Assembly: GCF_048263515.1 (NCBI RefSeq)
Contig: NZ_JBLXEC010000012.1
Coordinates: 62,001 to 126,000 of the forward strand
Origin: Marinovum sp048263515
GTDB taxonomy: Bacteria > Pseudomonadota > Alphaproteobacteria > Rhodobacterales > Rhodobacteraceae
Length of the DNA: 64,000 nt
Reading direction: 5' to 3'
In this document: piece by piece, positions 18,154-26,582 of the stretch
Position numbering within the stretch: the stretch's first letter is position 1
Layout of the letters: every line of letters begins with the position of its first letter
Made by a program: the position numbers and the translations under genes
Notes under the pieces: generated by a model
The model's database searches: none
The model's input: only the letters and a program-made list of their open reading frames with translations
What the model was told of the DNA's origin: nothing

Positions 18154-19098
18154 ATGCGCAATTGGACAAATCCCCCGGGCGCCCCGCAAGAGGTGGCGGT
18201 GTTGCTCTTCCCGAGGTTCTCGAACCTCTGCCTGGCCAATGCGGTCGAGCCCATGCGCGCCGCCAACGAGCTCTTGGGCCGCGAGGCCTATCGCTGGAGC
18301 TTCGTGACGCTGGACGGCGCGCCGGTGGAATCCTCGTCGGGACTGCCGGTGCTGCCGCATTGTCCGCTCAGGGCGCATGGCGGCGGCGATCACCTGTTCG
18401 TGCTGGCGAGCTATGACGTGCGCAGCCATGCCACGCCCGCCGCCGCCAAGGCGCTCTCGGCTGCTGCCCGGCGCTTCGGCCATGTCTCGGGGATGGACAC
18501 CGGCGCCTGGCTGCTGGCGCAGGCGGGGCTGCTGGACGGGGCCAGGGCCACGATCCACTGGGCCGAGATGACCGCCTTTTCCGAGAGGTTCGACACGCTG
18601 GAAACCGTCCCCGACCGGGTGGTGACCTGTGGCAACCGCACCACGTCCGGCGGCGCCATGGCGGCCTTTGACACCGTGCTGGAGATGATCCGCGCCGCCC
18701 ATGGCGAGGCGCTGGGATTGGAGGTCTCGGCCTTCTTCCTGCACCGCTCGGCCGAAATCCCGGTCGAGAGCGGCTTTCGCCGCGGCGGCGCGCCACTGGT
18801 GGAACAGGCCATCACCCTGATGTCGGCCACGATCGAGGCGCCGCTGCCGATTGCCACGCTGGCGGCGCGGTTGCAGACCACCCAGCGCACGCTGTCGCGG
18901 GCCTTTCAGGCCGATCTCGGCGCGGCGCCCAAGGCGGTTTATGTCTGGCTGCGGCTGGCGGCGGCGCGACGCTATGCGGAACAGTCGGAATATTCGATCA
19001 CCGAGATCGCCCTGCGCTGCGGCTATGCCAATGCAGCGGCGATGACCCGGGCCTTCGTGGCGCAATACGGCCGGCCGCCGCGCGCCTTTCGGCACTGA
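18154..19098 (+). CDS. GATase1-like AraC-family activator, CdhR-like
   Basis: A 314-residue regulator. The N-terminal half (residues about 10-180) is a DJ-1/PfpI (GATase1-like) ligand-binding domain: VAVLLFPRFSNLCLANAVEP, AHGGGDHLFVLASYDVRSHA, and the MDTGAWLLAQAGLLDGARAT and TCGNRTTSGGAMAAFDTVLE blocks. The C-terminal half has two AraC helix-turn-helices, with LQTTQRTLSRAFQADLGAAP and SITEIALRCGYANAAAMTRA. This architecture is that of P. aeruginosa CdhR and GbdR, activators of carnitine and glycine betaine use. Divergent placement next to the carnitine operon supports the CdhR assignment. It ends 6 nt from the kinase gene that converges on it. Confidence 0.88.
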   Translation: MRNWTNPPGAPQEVAVLLFPRFSNLCLANAVEPMRAANELLGREAYRWSFVTLDGAPVESSSGLPVLPHCPLRAHGGGDHLFVLASYDVRSHATPAAAKALSAAARRFGHVSGMDTGAWLLAQAGLLDGARATIHWAEMTAFSERFDTLETVPDRVVTCGNRTTSGGAMAAFDTVLEMIRAAHGEALGLEVSAFFLHRSAEIPVESGFRRGGAPLVEQAITLMSATIEAPLPIATLAARLQTTQRTLSRAFQADLGAAPKAVYVWLRLAAARRYAEQSEYSITEIALRCGYANAAAMTRAFVAQYGRPPRAFRH

Positions 19099-19104
19099 GC
19101 TGGG

Positions 19105-20478
19105 TCACGTCCGCATCAGCGTGCCGCGACAGAGCAGGTGCAGCCCCTCTGGCGCATAGGCCACCTCGACCTCGCCGCGGAACTCCTCGGCCAGCACCCG
19201 CTCGATCATCACCGTGCCGAAGCCGGTGCGGCTTGGCGGGCTCACCCTGGGCCCGCCGCGTTCGCGCCAGCCAAAGGCAAACCCGTCGTCGGCGCCAAGG
19301 CTCCAGTCGATCTCGATCACCCCGAAATCCGCCGAGAGCGCGCCGTATTTGCGGGCATTGGTCGACAGCTCGTGCAGCGCCATCGACAGCGCCTTGAATT
19401 GCCGCGGCACCAGCCGGACGTCCGGGCCCTTGACCATGACCTGCTGGCTGTCGCTGGCCTGCGCCTCCACCCGCGCGGTCAGTTCCCGGATCCCGGCGTC
19501 CTTCCAGTAGTTCTGGGTCAGGATGTCATGCGAGGCCGAGACGCTGTGCAGCCGCTCGACCAGCGTGTCGCGTTCCGCAGGCGCGCTGCGGATGGTCTGG
19601 CGCACCAGCCCGGTGACGACCGAAAAGACATTGCGGATACGGTGGTTCAGCTCGCTGATCAGCAGGTTGAGCCGGCGCTCGGCGCGCACCCGTTCGGTCA
19701 CGTCCCGAACGATCAGCGAATAATCAGAGGTGGCCAGCGGCTCTTCGGGGTGGTCGATCTCGGCGACCGAGATATTGAAGACGCTCTCGCCGCGGGCGGC
19801 CTCGAAGCGGTGGCTCTGGCCGGTCCGGGCGATGGTCTGCAGCGCCTCGGCGAACCAGTCCTCCGCATCGGTCTCGAGCGGCAGCAGCGCACTGATCGGC
19901 CGGTCGGGCAGGGCGTCGGCACCCGGCCCGATGAGGTTGGCGGCGCAGCTGTTGTAGCGCTTGATCCTTCCCTCGGCGGTGCAGCGCAGCACGCCGACGC
20001 TGGCATTGCGCACGATGGCGGCCAGTTCCTCGGCCTCGGCCCGCGCCACCCGCAGCTGGTGCTCGAACTGCAGCCGCTCGGTGGCGTCGAAAAAGACGAT
20101 GTCGATCCGGCTGTCATCGCCCGAACCGCGCAGCGCGGCGTTCATCAGCACCGGCAGGGGCTCGCTCTGCCCCTCGATCCGCAGCTTGCACGAGATCTCG
20201 CGGGCAAAGCCCTGCAGCTGGATCATCGGCGCGATCTGGGTCTGGTAGTAGAAGTGGCTGGCGTGGGTCAGCACGTCCTTGAACCGCACGCCCTCGGCCA
20301 GTGCGCCGGGGCGGCGGTGGGTCCAGCGTTCCAGGGTCGAATTGGCGTAATGCACCCGTTCTCGCCGGTCGATGACCAGAAACCCGCAGGGCGCATCATG
20401 CAGCAGGGTCGCGGCGCCGGGCTCGGGCCGCCCGGGGCCAGGGTCATTCGATCCGGTCAAGAAACCCCCGCAGTTCAT
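19105..20478 (-). CDS. PAS-domain HWE-family sensor histidine kinase
   Basis: A 457-residue soluble kinase without clear membrane segments. A PAS domain covers about residues 25-135 (DAPCGFLVIDRRERVHYANS) and a second about 150-260 (IVRNASVGVLRCTAEGRIKR). The dimerisation/phosphoacceptor motif is ISELNHRIRN with His279. The N-box is HELSTNARKYGALS (369-382), followed by WRERGGP (404-410), the Trp-x-Glu that names HWE kinases, and GFG at 419-421. The start overlaps the upstream RsbQ-like hydrolase gene by 35 nt, indicating tight coupling. By analogy with RsbQ-RsbP the PAS domain may receive the hydrolase or its product. No response regulator lies next to it. Confidence 0.87.
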   Translation of the reverse strand: MNCGGFLTGSNDPGPGRPEPGAATLLHDAPCGFLVIDRRERVHYANSTLERWTHRRPGALAEGVRFKDVLTHASHFYYQTQIAPMIQLQGFAREISCKLRIEGQSEPLPVLMNAALRGSGDDSRIDIVFFDATERLQFEHQLRVARAEAEELAAIVRNASVGVLRCTAEGRIKRYNSCAANLIGPGADALPDRPISALLPLETDAEDWFAEALQTIARTGQSHRFEAARGESVFNISVAEIDHPEEPLATSDYSLIVRDVTERVRAERRLNLLISELNHRIRNVFSVVTGLVRQTIRSAPAERDTLVERLHSVSASHDILTQNYWKDAGIRELTARVEAQASDSQQVMVKGPDVRLVPRQFKALSMALHELSTNARKYGALSADFGVIEIDWSLGADDGFAFGWRERGGPRVSPPSRTGFGTVMIERVLAEEFRGEVEVAYAPEGLHLLCRGTLMRT

Positions 20479-21244
20479 CCGCCGTCGCGTCTGGCTCGGT
20501 CATGTGCGGGCAATGGCCGGTGGCCTCGATGATCTCGATTTTGGCCTGAACCATGCGTTCGGCCAGCCAATGGCCCACGGCCTCTGGCGCCAGAGCATCG
20601 TCGGAACATTGCAGCACCAGCGTCGGGTGGCTGACCTCGGCCATCTCCTTGCGGTGATCGGCGAGAAAGGTGACCCGGCCGAAGTGCTTGGCGATTTTCG
20701 GATCGGTGCGGCAGAAGCTCTGGGTCAGGTCGGCGGTGGCGTCGCCATCCTCGGGCTGGCCCGAGATGATCGGCGTCACATGGGCGGTCCAGCCAAGGTA
20801 ATTGTCTTCCATCACGTCGATCAGCCCGGCGATGTCTTCGCGGCCGAAGCCGCCGACATAGCTGTCGTCATTCACGAAACAGGGTGAGGGCGCGACCAGC
20901 GCCAACGCCTGCACCCGCTCTGGCATGTTGAGCGCCGCGAGGCAGGCGATGGTGGCGCCCACCGAATGGCCCACCAGCACCGCGTCGGTGATGTCGAGCT
21001 CGGTCAGGATGTCGCCCAGATCCTCGGCATGGCCATCCAGCGTGGAATAGCGGTCGAAGTCATAGGCGCCGTAGTCGGAATTCCCCATGCCCACCAGGTC
21101 GTACAGCACAATCCGGTGCTGCGCGGCAAAGCGCGGCGCAACAAAGCGCCACATGTTCTGATCGCAGCCGTAGCCGTGCACGAACACGAGGGTCGGTGTG
21201 CCGGTGCCTTCGACCGTCACATGGCATCTGTCTGTCACGGACAC
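20444..21244 (-). CDS. RsbQ/KAI2-like alpha/beta hydrolase
   Basis: A 266-residue alpha/beta hydrolase. The triad is readable: Ser94 in VGHSVGAT, an Asp in LQCSDDALAP (215 or 216), and His244 in ATGHCPHM. The segments LVFVHGYGCDQNMWRFVAPR, VAPSPCFVNDDSYVGGFGRE and HCPHMTEPDAT are characteristic of RsbQ, the Bacillus partner of the PAS phosphatase RsbP and a relative of the plant receptors KAI2 and D14. The next gene, overlapping by 35 nt, encodes a PAS kinase, so a hydrolase-to-PAS signalling pair is likely. It is a cytoplasmic protein with no signal peptide. The small molecule it binds or hydrolyses is unknown. Confidence 0.85.
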   Translation of the reverse strand: MSVTDRCHVTVEGTGTPTLVFVHGYGCDQNMWRFVAPRFAAQHRIVLYDLVGMGNSDYGAYDFDRYSTLDGHAEDLGDILTELDITDAVLVGHSVGATIACLAALNMPERVQALALVAPSPCFVNDDSYVGGFGREDIAGLIDVMEDNYLGWTAHVTPIISGQPEDGDATADLTQSFCRTDPKIAKHFGRVTFLADHRKEMAEVSHPTLVLQCSDDALAPEAVGHWLAERMVQAKIEIIEATGHCPHMTEPDATADELRGFLDRIE

Positions 21245-22107
21245 GTCTGTATCCCTCCGTACCCTTTTGTAGAGCTACCACTATACCGAAAATCCGCCAA
21301 TGTAAGAGTTGTTTGGCGTAAGACTGGGGGCCCTGTCCAGTCCGCCGGCCGTCGCAAAGCCACGTTGGTGTTTCGGGGCCGGGCTTTGGGCCGCAGAGAC
21401 GCAGAATTGCCGGCAGGCTGATCGCTACCCCGGGCTGAGGCAAGGAATTGGAGTATCATCATACCTGCAATTGCGGGGCGGGCGCGGCATGAGCGCGCAA
21501 TATCGAATCAATTCGATTCATCGCGCTCAGCGTTCGGTTGTAACCAGTGGGGCCGAAATCCAGTCATTGGAGACGAAACGCTGACAATCCTCGGCTTTGA
21601 AATTGCACGGCTTTCGTCGGGCGAGGGAAAATTCAGGCAGCTTTGTGCCGAGCCTGAGCACAGTTCCCCAGAGGCCGCTCGGAGGCGGGCTTAGGTTAAC
21701 AGCAGGTTAATTTCCCTTAAAATATGGGGCTTTTTGTCGCCATGGTCCGCCGGACCCGCGATCCGCGCCGCCACAATTGGCGCTTGGGTGCGTGTTTCAC
21801 CGCAGGATACGGTCCGTTTTCGGGACAAATTGTGCTTTGTTTGCGGCACGCCTCGCCATAATCTCAATGGTGCCCACTGGGGGGTAAACTGCTGGCCACG
21901 GGGGCGGCCGCCAAACAGTCACACGTCTGAGGACGGACCAGATCAGGTGCAGGGCGCAGCCAATGCAGCCCGGCACATCCTGCGGAGAACCGCCGGACCC
22001 ATGATGCTGCCCGCCTGCTAGGACCGTGCGACATTTTCAAGAGCGGTACGTGAACCGGGCGTTTCAGTCTGCACGGTGACCGAGCGTTAAAAGGTGAAGG
22101 GGGCGAG
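21245..22107. other. 863-bp region without a convincing gene, upstream of the RTX-Hint locus
   Basis: The stretch is less GC-rich than its neighbours and shows no ORF with a good start and codon use. It contains a nested inverted repeat (TGAGCGCG at 21490-21497 and CGCGCTCA at 21522-21529 around GAATC/GATTC), and an AT-rich run with TTAACAGCAGGTTAATTTCC near 21697. It probably holds the promoter of the hydrolase on the minus strand and a long leader or regulatory region for the RTX gene on the plus strand. Confidence 0.5.
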
Positions 22108-22236
22108 ATGCCTGAGACCAGACAGACACGTGGCGATATCCACCCGCCGGCCTGGCGGACAGACTTGGGCATCCTCGAAGCGATGATGCAGATCGAAACA
22201 TATTGTAACAGCATTGACGAAGGGAGGCGTTCCTAA
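22108..22236 (+). CDS. Small ORF of 42 residues preceding the RTX-Hint gene
   Basis: ATG at 22108 has AAGGGGG about 4-10 nt upstream. The frame encodes a 42-residue protein starting MPETRQTRGDIHPPAWRTDL and ending IETYCNSIDEGRRS, with stop TAA at 22234-22236. It ends one base before the GTG of the RTX gene, and its last codons contain that gene's AGGGAGG ribosome site, so translation of the two could be coupled. The centre (LGILEAMMQIETYC) could be a short amphipathic helix. I do not recognise the family. It may be a real small protein or a leader peptide. Confidence 0.5.
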   Translation: MPETRQTRGDIHPPAWRTDLGILEAMMQIETYCNSIDEGRRS

Positions 22237-22237
22237 C

Positions 22238-24226
22238 GTGCCCGTATCAGAGAACAACAACACCCCGCAAGCCACGCTGAACAGCGGCAATGACGGTGGG
22301 CCTTCCGATGGTCTCGACGGGATCGTCGAAGGGACCTCCGGCGATGACACGATCGATGCCGGCTATACCGGCGACCCCGAGGGCGATCGCGTCGATTTCA
22401 GCGACAACATCTTCTCCGACGATCCGGCGGATGCCGAGGACGACATCATCGAGGCCTACGAGGGGGACGATTCCATCCTCTCCGGCGACGGTGACGATCA
22501 GGTCGACGGCGGCGAAGGCAACGACACCGTGCGCACCGGCGACGGCAATGACAGCGTCGACGGTGGCGATGGCCATGACGAGATCCATACCGGCGGCTTC
22601 GACGAGCTGATCGACCCGTCGAGCTTTCCCAGCGTGCCGGTCGACCCCGACCCCGAGAACGACCGCGACCTGGTCATCGGCGGCGCGGGTGACGACACCA
22701 TTACCACCGGCGATGACCGCGACACCATTTTCGGTGGCGAGGGCAATGATGACATCCGGGGCGGCATCGACAACGACTCGGTCGATGGCGGCGACGGCGA
22801 CGACAGCATCACCGACATCCAAGGCGCCGACACCATCGACGGCGGCGCCGGCAATGACACGGTCATCGCCGGGTTCGACACGTTCTCCGACTACGAGGGG
22901 GACGATCCCAACCTGCCGTTCGAGGGCTACACCTCCGATCCCAACACCGATGACGGCCGTGACCTGGTCGACGGCGGCGCGGGCGATGACGTGATCTCGA
23001 CCGGTGACGACGCCGACACCATCTTCGGTGGCACCGGCGCCGACACCATCGACGGCGGCATCGACGACGACTCCATCGATGGCGGCGAGGGAGACGACAG
23101 CATCGATGGTGGCCACGGCAGCGACACCATCACGGGCTACGACGGCGACGATTACATCGACGCCAGTGCGGCGACCAGCGGCATGCTGTACAGCAACGAG
23201 CCCGACGCCACCGACCCGGTGCCGGACAACGACCGCGACTTCGTCGATGGCGAGGCCGGCAATGACACCATCCTCGGCGGCGACGACGACGACACGCTCC
23301 ATGGCGGCGAGGGCGACGACCTGCTCGACGGCGGCATCGACGACGACCTGCTCGAGGGCGGCGAAGGTGTCGACACCGTGCTGGGTGGCGACGGCCGCGA
23401 CACCATCGTCGGCTCCAACGTCGGTGACAGCGTCGACGGCGGTGACGGCCCGGCGGGCGATGCGGCGGACGGTCTGCCCAACGACTACGACACGCTCGAC
23501 CTGCGCGGCTCGGCGCCGGGGGGCGGCACGCTCTCGGTCACCTATACCTCGGCCGACCGCGAAGACGGCTTTGTCGAATACTTCGACGACACCGGCGCGC
23601 TGATGGGCACCTCGACCTTCGAGGACATCGAGAACGTCATCCCGTGCTTCACCCCCGGCACGACCATCGCCACACCCACCGGCGAGCGTCTGATCGAGGA
23701 TCTGCGCGAGGGCGACCGGGTGATCACCCGCGACAACGGCCTGCAGGAAATCCGCTGGATCGGCACCACCGAACTGACCGGACACAAGCTGGCCCGTGCG
23801 CCGCATCTGCGTCCGATCCTGATCCAGGCCGGCAGCCTCGGGCCGAACCTGCCCGAGCAGGACATCCTCGTCAGCCCGCAGCACCGCATCCTGATGACCG
23901 GTGAGAAGGCGCAGCTCTACTTCGAAGAGCGCGAGGTCCTGGCCGCGGCCAAGCACCTGACCGATCTCGATGGCGTCGACGAAGTGGGCACCCTGGGTGT
24001 CACCTACATCCACTTCATGTTCGACCAGCACGAAGTGGTCCTGTCGAACGGTGTCTGGACCGAAAGCTTCCAGCCCGGCGATCAGACCATGGACAGCATG
24101 GGCGCCAAGCCCAAGGCGGAGATCTTCGAGCTCTTCCCAGAGCTTCAGACCGCCGAAGGACTGCAAGACTACACCGCGGCCCGCCGCTCGCTGAAAAAGC
24201 ACGAAGCGAAGCTTCTGGTCCGGTAA
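22238..24226 (+). CDS. RTX calcium-binding repeat protein with C-terminal Hint domain
   Basis: A 662-residue, strongly acidic protein. GTG at 22238 is preferred over an in-frame TTG at 22214 because AGGGAGG lies 10 nt upstream of it. Residues about 20-450 contain many GGxGxDxI-type nonapeptides (GGEGNDDIRGG, GGAGDDVISTG), in blocks separated by longer Asp-rich spacers; these should bind calcium outside the cell. A Hint_2 (hedgehog/intein) domain follows from Cys470: PCFTPGTTIATPTGERLIED, then LVSPQHRILM and HEVVLSNGVWTESFQPGDQ. There is no N-terminal signal peptide, so type I secretion is likely. The Hint Cys may allow self-processing. No type I secretion genes are nearby. Confidence 0.88.
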   Translation: MPVSENNNTPQATLNSGNDGGPSDGLDGIVEGTSGDDTIDAGYTGDPEGDRVDFSDNIFSDDPADAEDDIIEAYEGDDSILSGDGDDQVDGGEGNDTVRTGDGNDSVDGGDGHDEIHTGGFDELIDPSSFPSVPVDPDPENDRDLVIGGAGDDTITTGDDRDTIFGGEGNDDIRGGIDNDSVDGGDGDDSITDIQGADTIDGGAGNDTVIAGFDTFSDYEGDDPNLPFEGYTSDPNTDDGRDLVDGGAGDDVISTGDDADTIFGGTGADTIDGGIDDDSIDGGEGDDSIDGGHGSDTITGYDGDDYIDASAATSGMLYSNEPDATDPVPDNDRDFVDGEAGNDTILGGDDDDTLHGGEGDDLLDGGIDDDLLEGGEGVDTVLGGDGRDTIVGSNVGDSVDGGDGPAGDAADGLPNDYDTLDLRGSAPGGGTLSVTYTSADREDGFVEYFDDTGALMGTSTFEDIENVIPCFTPGTTIATPTGERLIEDLREGDRVITRDNGLQEIRWIGTTELTGHKLARAPHLRPILIQAGSLGPNLPEQDILVSPQHRILMTGEKAQLYFEEREVLAAAKHLTDLDGVDEVGTLGVTYIHFMFDQHEVVLSNGVWTESFQPGDQTMDSMGAKPKAEIFELFPELQTAEGLQDYTAARRSLKKHEAKLLVR

Positions 24227-24244
24227 CACCCGAATATGCAGCGA

Positions 24245-24274
24245 ACAGACGTCTCCCATCCGGGGGACGTCTGT
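24245..24274 (+). terminator. Hairpin downstream of the RTX-Hint gene
   Basis: ACAGACGTC (24245-24253) pairs with GACGTCTGT (24266-24274), extended by CCC/GGG inside, giving a strong stem 18 nt after the stop codon. There is no real T-run after it, only CTATCAA, so termination strength is uncertain. Confidence 0.6.
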
Positions 24275-24350
24275 CTATCAAGGCCAGGGGCGGTTCTGTC
24301 GCCTCTGGCCGACTTCATTTGGGGGCTTTAAATCTAAGACCCGCAGTCGC

Positions 24351-24977
24351 TCAGCTGCGCGACGCGCCAGCCTGACCGGCGCGCCACTCTGCCCAGGCCT
24401 CAGGCGTATCGAGGTCGAGCCGCGCGCGATTGCCGGGCAGGGCGACAAGCCGCGTCTGGTCGGCATGGGCCTGCAGAATGCTGCGGGCGCCGGTGTCACC
24501 GGTGAGATGAGCGAACTCGCCAAACAATGCGCTTCGGAACAGGATCGGATGCCCGGGCGTGCCGTCCTCGGTCGTGGCCTGCAGGATCAACGCCTCGGGC
24601 TGCGCCTCGGCCGCGGCGACCAATGCGCCGAGGTCGTCGCTCTGGATGTCGGGCATGTCCGGCGGCAGGATCAGCGCCGCCTCGGTGCCCTCTGGCAGCG
24701 CCGCGATCCCGGCCCGGAGAGAGGCCGACATGCCCTCTGAGGCATCCGCCACCGTCACGCGCCGCACCGGGGTTTCCGCCAGTACCAGCGCCCGAGGATG
24801 ATCCGGGGAGGGCAGGGTGACGATCACCGAGAGCCCGGCGGTGAGCCCGCGCAGCGCCATGGCGCGCAGGCAGGGCTGGCCGCAGACTTTTTCGAGCAGT
24901 TTGTCACCGCCGCGCATCCGGCTCGAGAGACCGGCGGCGGGCAGGATCAGGGCGCAGTTCACGGGGGTCGACCTCAT
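24351..24977 (-). CDS. MobA-like molybdenum cofactor nucleotidyltransferase (MocA/NTP_transf_3)
   Basis: A 208-residue nucleotidyltransferase. The N-terminal nucleotide loop ALILPAAGLSSRMRGGDKLL matches the MocA/MobA-like family (LAAGxSxRMGxxKLL). LPPDMPDIQSDDLGALVAAA is the metal-binding DMP segment, and GTPGHPILFRSALFGEFAHL with GDTGARSIL complete the family. Such proteins add CMP or another nucleotide to molybdopterin for xanthine dehydrogenase-type enzymes. No such enzyme is encoded next to it; the soe molybdoenzyme of this window would need a GMP-type cofactor instead. It is divergent from the photolyase gene. Confidence 0.8.
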   Translation of the reverse strand: MRSTPVNCALILPAAGLSSRMRGGDKLLEKVCGQPCLRAMALRGLTAGLSVIVTLPSPDHPRALVLAETPVRRVTVADASEGMSASLRAGIAALPEGTEAALILPPDMPDIQSDDLGALVAAAEAQPEALILQATTEDGTPGHPILFRSALFGEFAHLTGDTGARSILQAHADQTRLVALPGNRARLDLDTPEAWAEWRAGQAGASRS

Positions 24978-25061
24978 TTGCCGGTTTCGGCCAGACTAGT
25001 CTCGGGGGCCGCGGTGCGAAAGCCCGGGCGGCGGGTTTCGCATCCCGACAAATGTCGCATG

Positions 25062-25091
25062 TGATCCAAGCCCGGCCGGCGCGCGTATATT
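25062..25091 (+). promoter_or_regulatory. Candidate ECF sigma-E (ChrR-type) promoter of the photolyase gene
   Basis: TGATCC at 25062-25067 matches the -35 element known for R. sphaeroides sigma-E (RpoE-ChrR) promoters. A TATATT lies 18 bp downstream at 25086-25091, 19 bp before the GTG start. Photolyase and cyclopropane fatty acid synthase-like genes are established members of that singlet-oxygen regulon. The -10 is not a strong match, so this remains a candidate. Confidence 0.45.
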
Positions 25092-25110
25092 CGGGAAAAG
25101 GGGGACCTAC

Positions 25111-26517
25111 GTGACAACACTTCTCTGGTTTCGCCGCGACCTGCGGCTCAGCGATCATTCGGCCCTGACGGCGGCCTGCGAGCAGGGCCCGGTGGTGCCG
25201 GTCTTCATCCGCGACGGCATGGTCGACGCGCTTGGCGCCGCGCCGAAGTGGCGGCTGGGCCTGTCGGTCGCGGCGCTGTCCGAGGCGCTGGAAAACCGCG
25301 GCAGCCGATTGATCCTGCGGTCCGGCATGCCCTCGGAAGTGCTGGCGGAGCTGGTCGAGGAGACCGGAGCCGAGCGCATTTTCATGTCGCGGTCCTTCCA
25401 CCCCGAGACCGCCGAGCGGGACCTCATGTTGCAGGAGAGGTTTGCCGATCAAGACATTGAAGTAAAACTGTTTGACGGTCATGTGCTCTTCGAGCCGACC
25501 TCGGTCGAGACCAAGACCGGCGGACCTTACAAGGTGTTTTCGCCCTACTGGAAGGCGATCAAGAACCGCGAGGTTGAGGACGAACTTGACGCACCGGACA
25601 AGATACCTTCGCCAAAGTCCTGGCCTGACAGTGAAAAACCTTCGGACTTGAAGTTTGATGACAGGATGAACCGCGGCGCCGAGGTGGTGCGGCGGTTCAC
25701 CGAACCGGGCGAGGCGGCAGCGCAGAAGCGATTGGCGCAGTTCATCGAGGAAGCCGTTGAAGACTATGACAAGATGCGCGACCGGCCGGCGGTGGATGGC
25801 ACCTCGGGCATGTCGGAATACCTGACCTATGGCGAGATCAGCCCGCGGCAGTGCTGGCACGCCGGCGTGCAGGCGCGGGAGGCAGGCAAGGCCGGCGCCG
25901 AGGCCTTTCTGCGCGAACTGGGCTGGCGCGAGTTTGCCTATCACCTGATGGTGCACATGCCGCGGATCCTGACCGACAACTGGCGCGAGAAATGGGATGC
26001 CTTTCCCTGGAAAGACGACGAACGCGCCGCCGAGATAAAGGCGTGGAAACAAGGGCGTACCGGGATTCCCTTTGTCGATGCCGGGTTGCGCGAGATGTAT
26101 GTGACCGGGCGGATGCACAACCGCGTGCGGATGATCGTCGCCTCCTACCTGACCAAGCACCTGATGACCGACTGGCGGGTCGGGCAACGCTGGTTCGAGG
26201 AGTGTCTGACCGATTGGGACCCGGCGTCAAACGCCATGGGCTGGCAATGGGTGGCGGGGTCGGGGCCTGATGCGTCGCCTTACTTTCGGGTGTTCAACCC
26301 CATGACACAGCGCGAGAAATTTGATCCCGACAAGGAGTACATCACCCGCTGGATCGCCGAGGGGCAGGACAACCCGCCCGATACCGCGCTGGCCTATTTC
26401 GAGGCAATCCCCAGACGCTGGAACATGTCGCCCGATGATCCATACCCCGAGCCGATCGTGGCGCTCGACGAGGGGCGGCAACGTGCGCTCGAGGCCTACG
26501 AGAACCGGAGCTTCTGA
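25111..26517 (+). CDS. phrB: Deoxyribodipyrimidine photolyase, class I
   Basis: A 468-residue light-dependent DNA repair enzyme that splits cyclobutane pyrimidine dimers. The N-terminal antenna-binding Rossmann domain begins TLLWFRRDLRLSDHSALTAA from a GTG start with GGGGG about 7 nt upstream. The C-terminal FAD-binding domain has ELGWREFAYHLMVHMPRILT, GIPFVDAGLREMYVTGRMHN, RMIVASYLTKHLMTDWRVGQ and NAMGWQWVAGSGPDASPYFR, all standard class I landmarks. A TGATCC-type promoter precedes it. It is followed 65 bp later by the cyclopropane synthase-like gene, a pairing known from the R. sphaeroides sigma-E regulon (phrA-cfa). Confidence 0.93.
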   Translation: MTTLLWFRRDLRLSDHSALTAACEQGPVVPVFIRDGMVDALGAAPKWRLGLSVAALSEALENRGSRLILRSGMPSEVLAELVEETGAERIFMSRSFHPETAERDLMLQERFADQDIEVKLFDGHVLFEPTSVETKTGGPYKVFSPYWKAIKNREVEDELDAPDKIPSPKSWPDSEKPSDLKFDDRMNRGAEVVRRFTEPGEAAAQKRLAQFIEEAVEDYDKMRDRPAVDGTSGMSEYLTYGEISPRQCWHAGVQAREAGKAGAEAFLRELGWREFAYHLMVHMPRILTDNWREKWDAFPWKDDERAAEIKAWKQGRTGIPFVDAGLREMYVTGRMHNRVRMIVASYLTKHLMTDWRVGQRWFEECLTDWDPASNAMGWQWVAGSGPDASPYFRVFNPMTQREKFDPDKEYITRWIAEGQDNPPDTALAYFEAIPRRWNMSPDDPYPEPIVALDEGRQRALEAYENRSF

Positions 26518-26582
26518 ACCGGTTCTTGCCAGAACGTTAATATCGCGCCTAAACTCTTCATATAACAGGGAAGAAGTGAGCA

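Noticed and set aside
21734..22021. A possible 95-residue protein in the gap before the RTX locus
   Set aside because: No ribosome site, mixed codon use and no recognisable motif; treated as non-coding.
22247..24259. A 670-codon open frame on the minus strand through the RTX gene
   Set aside because: It mirrors the Asp- and Gly-rich repeat codons of the real gene, has no domain, and the plus frame has clear RTX and Hint motifs.
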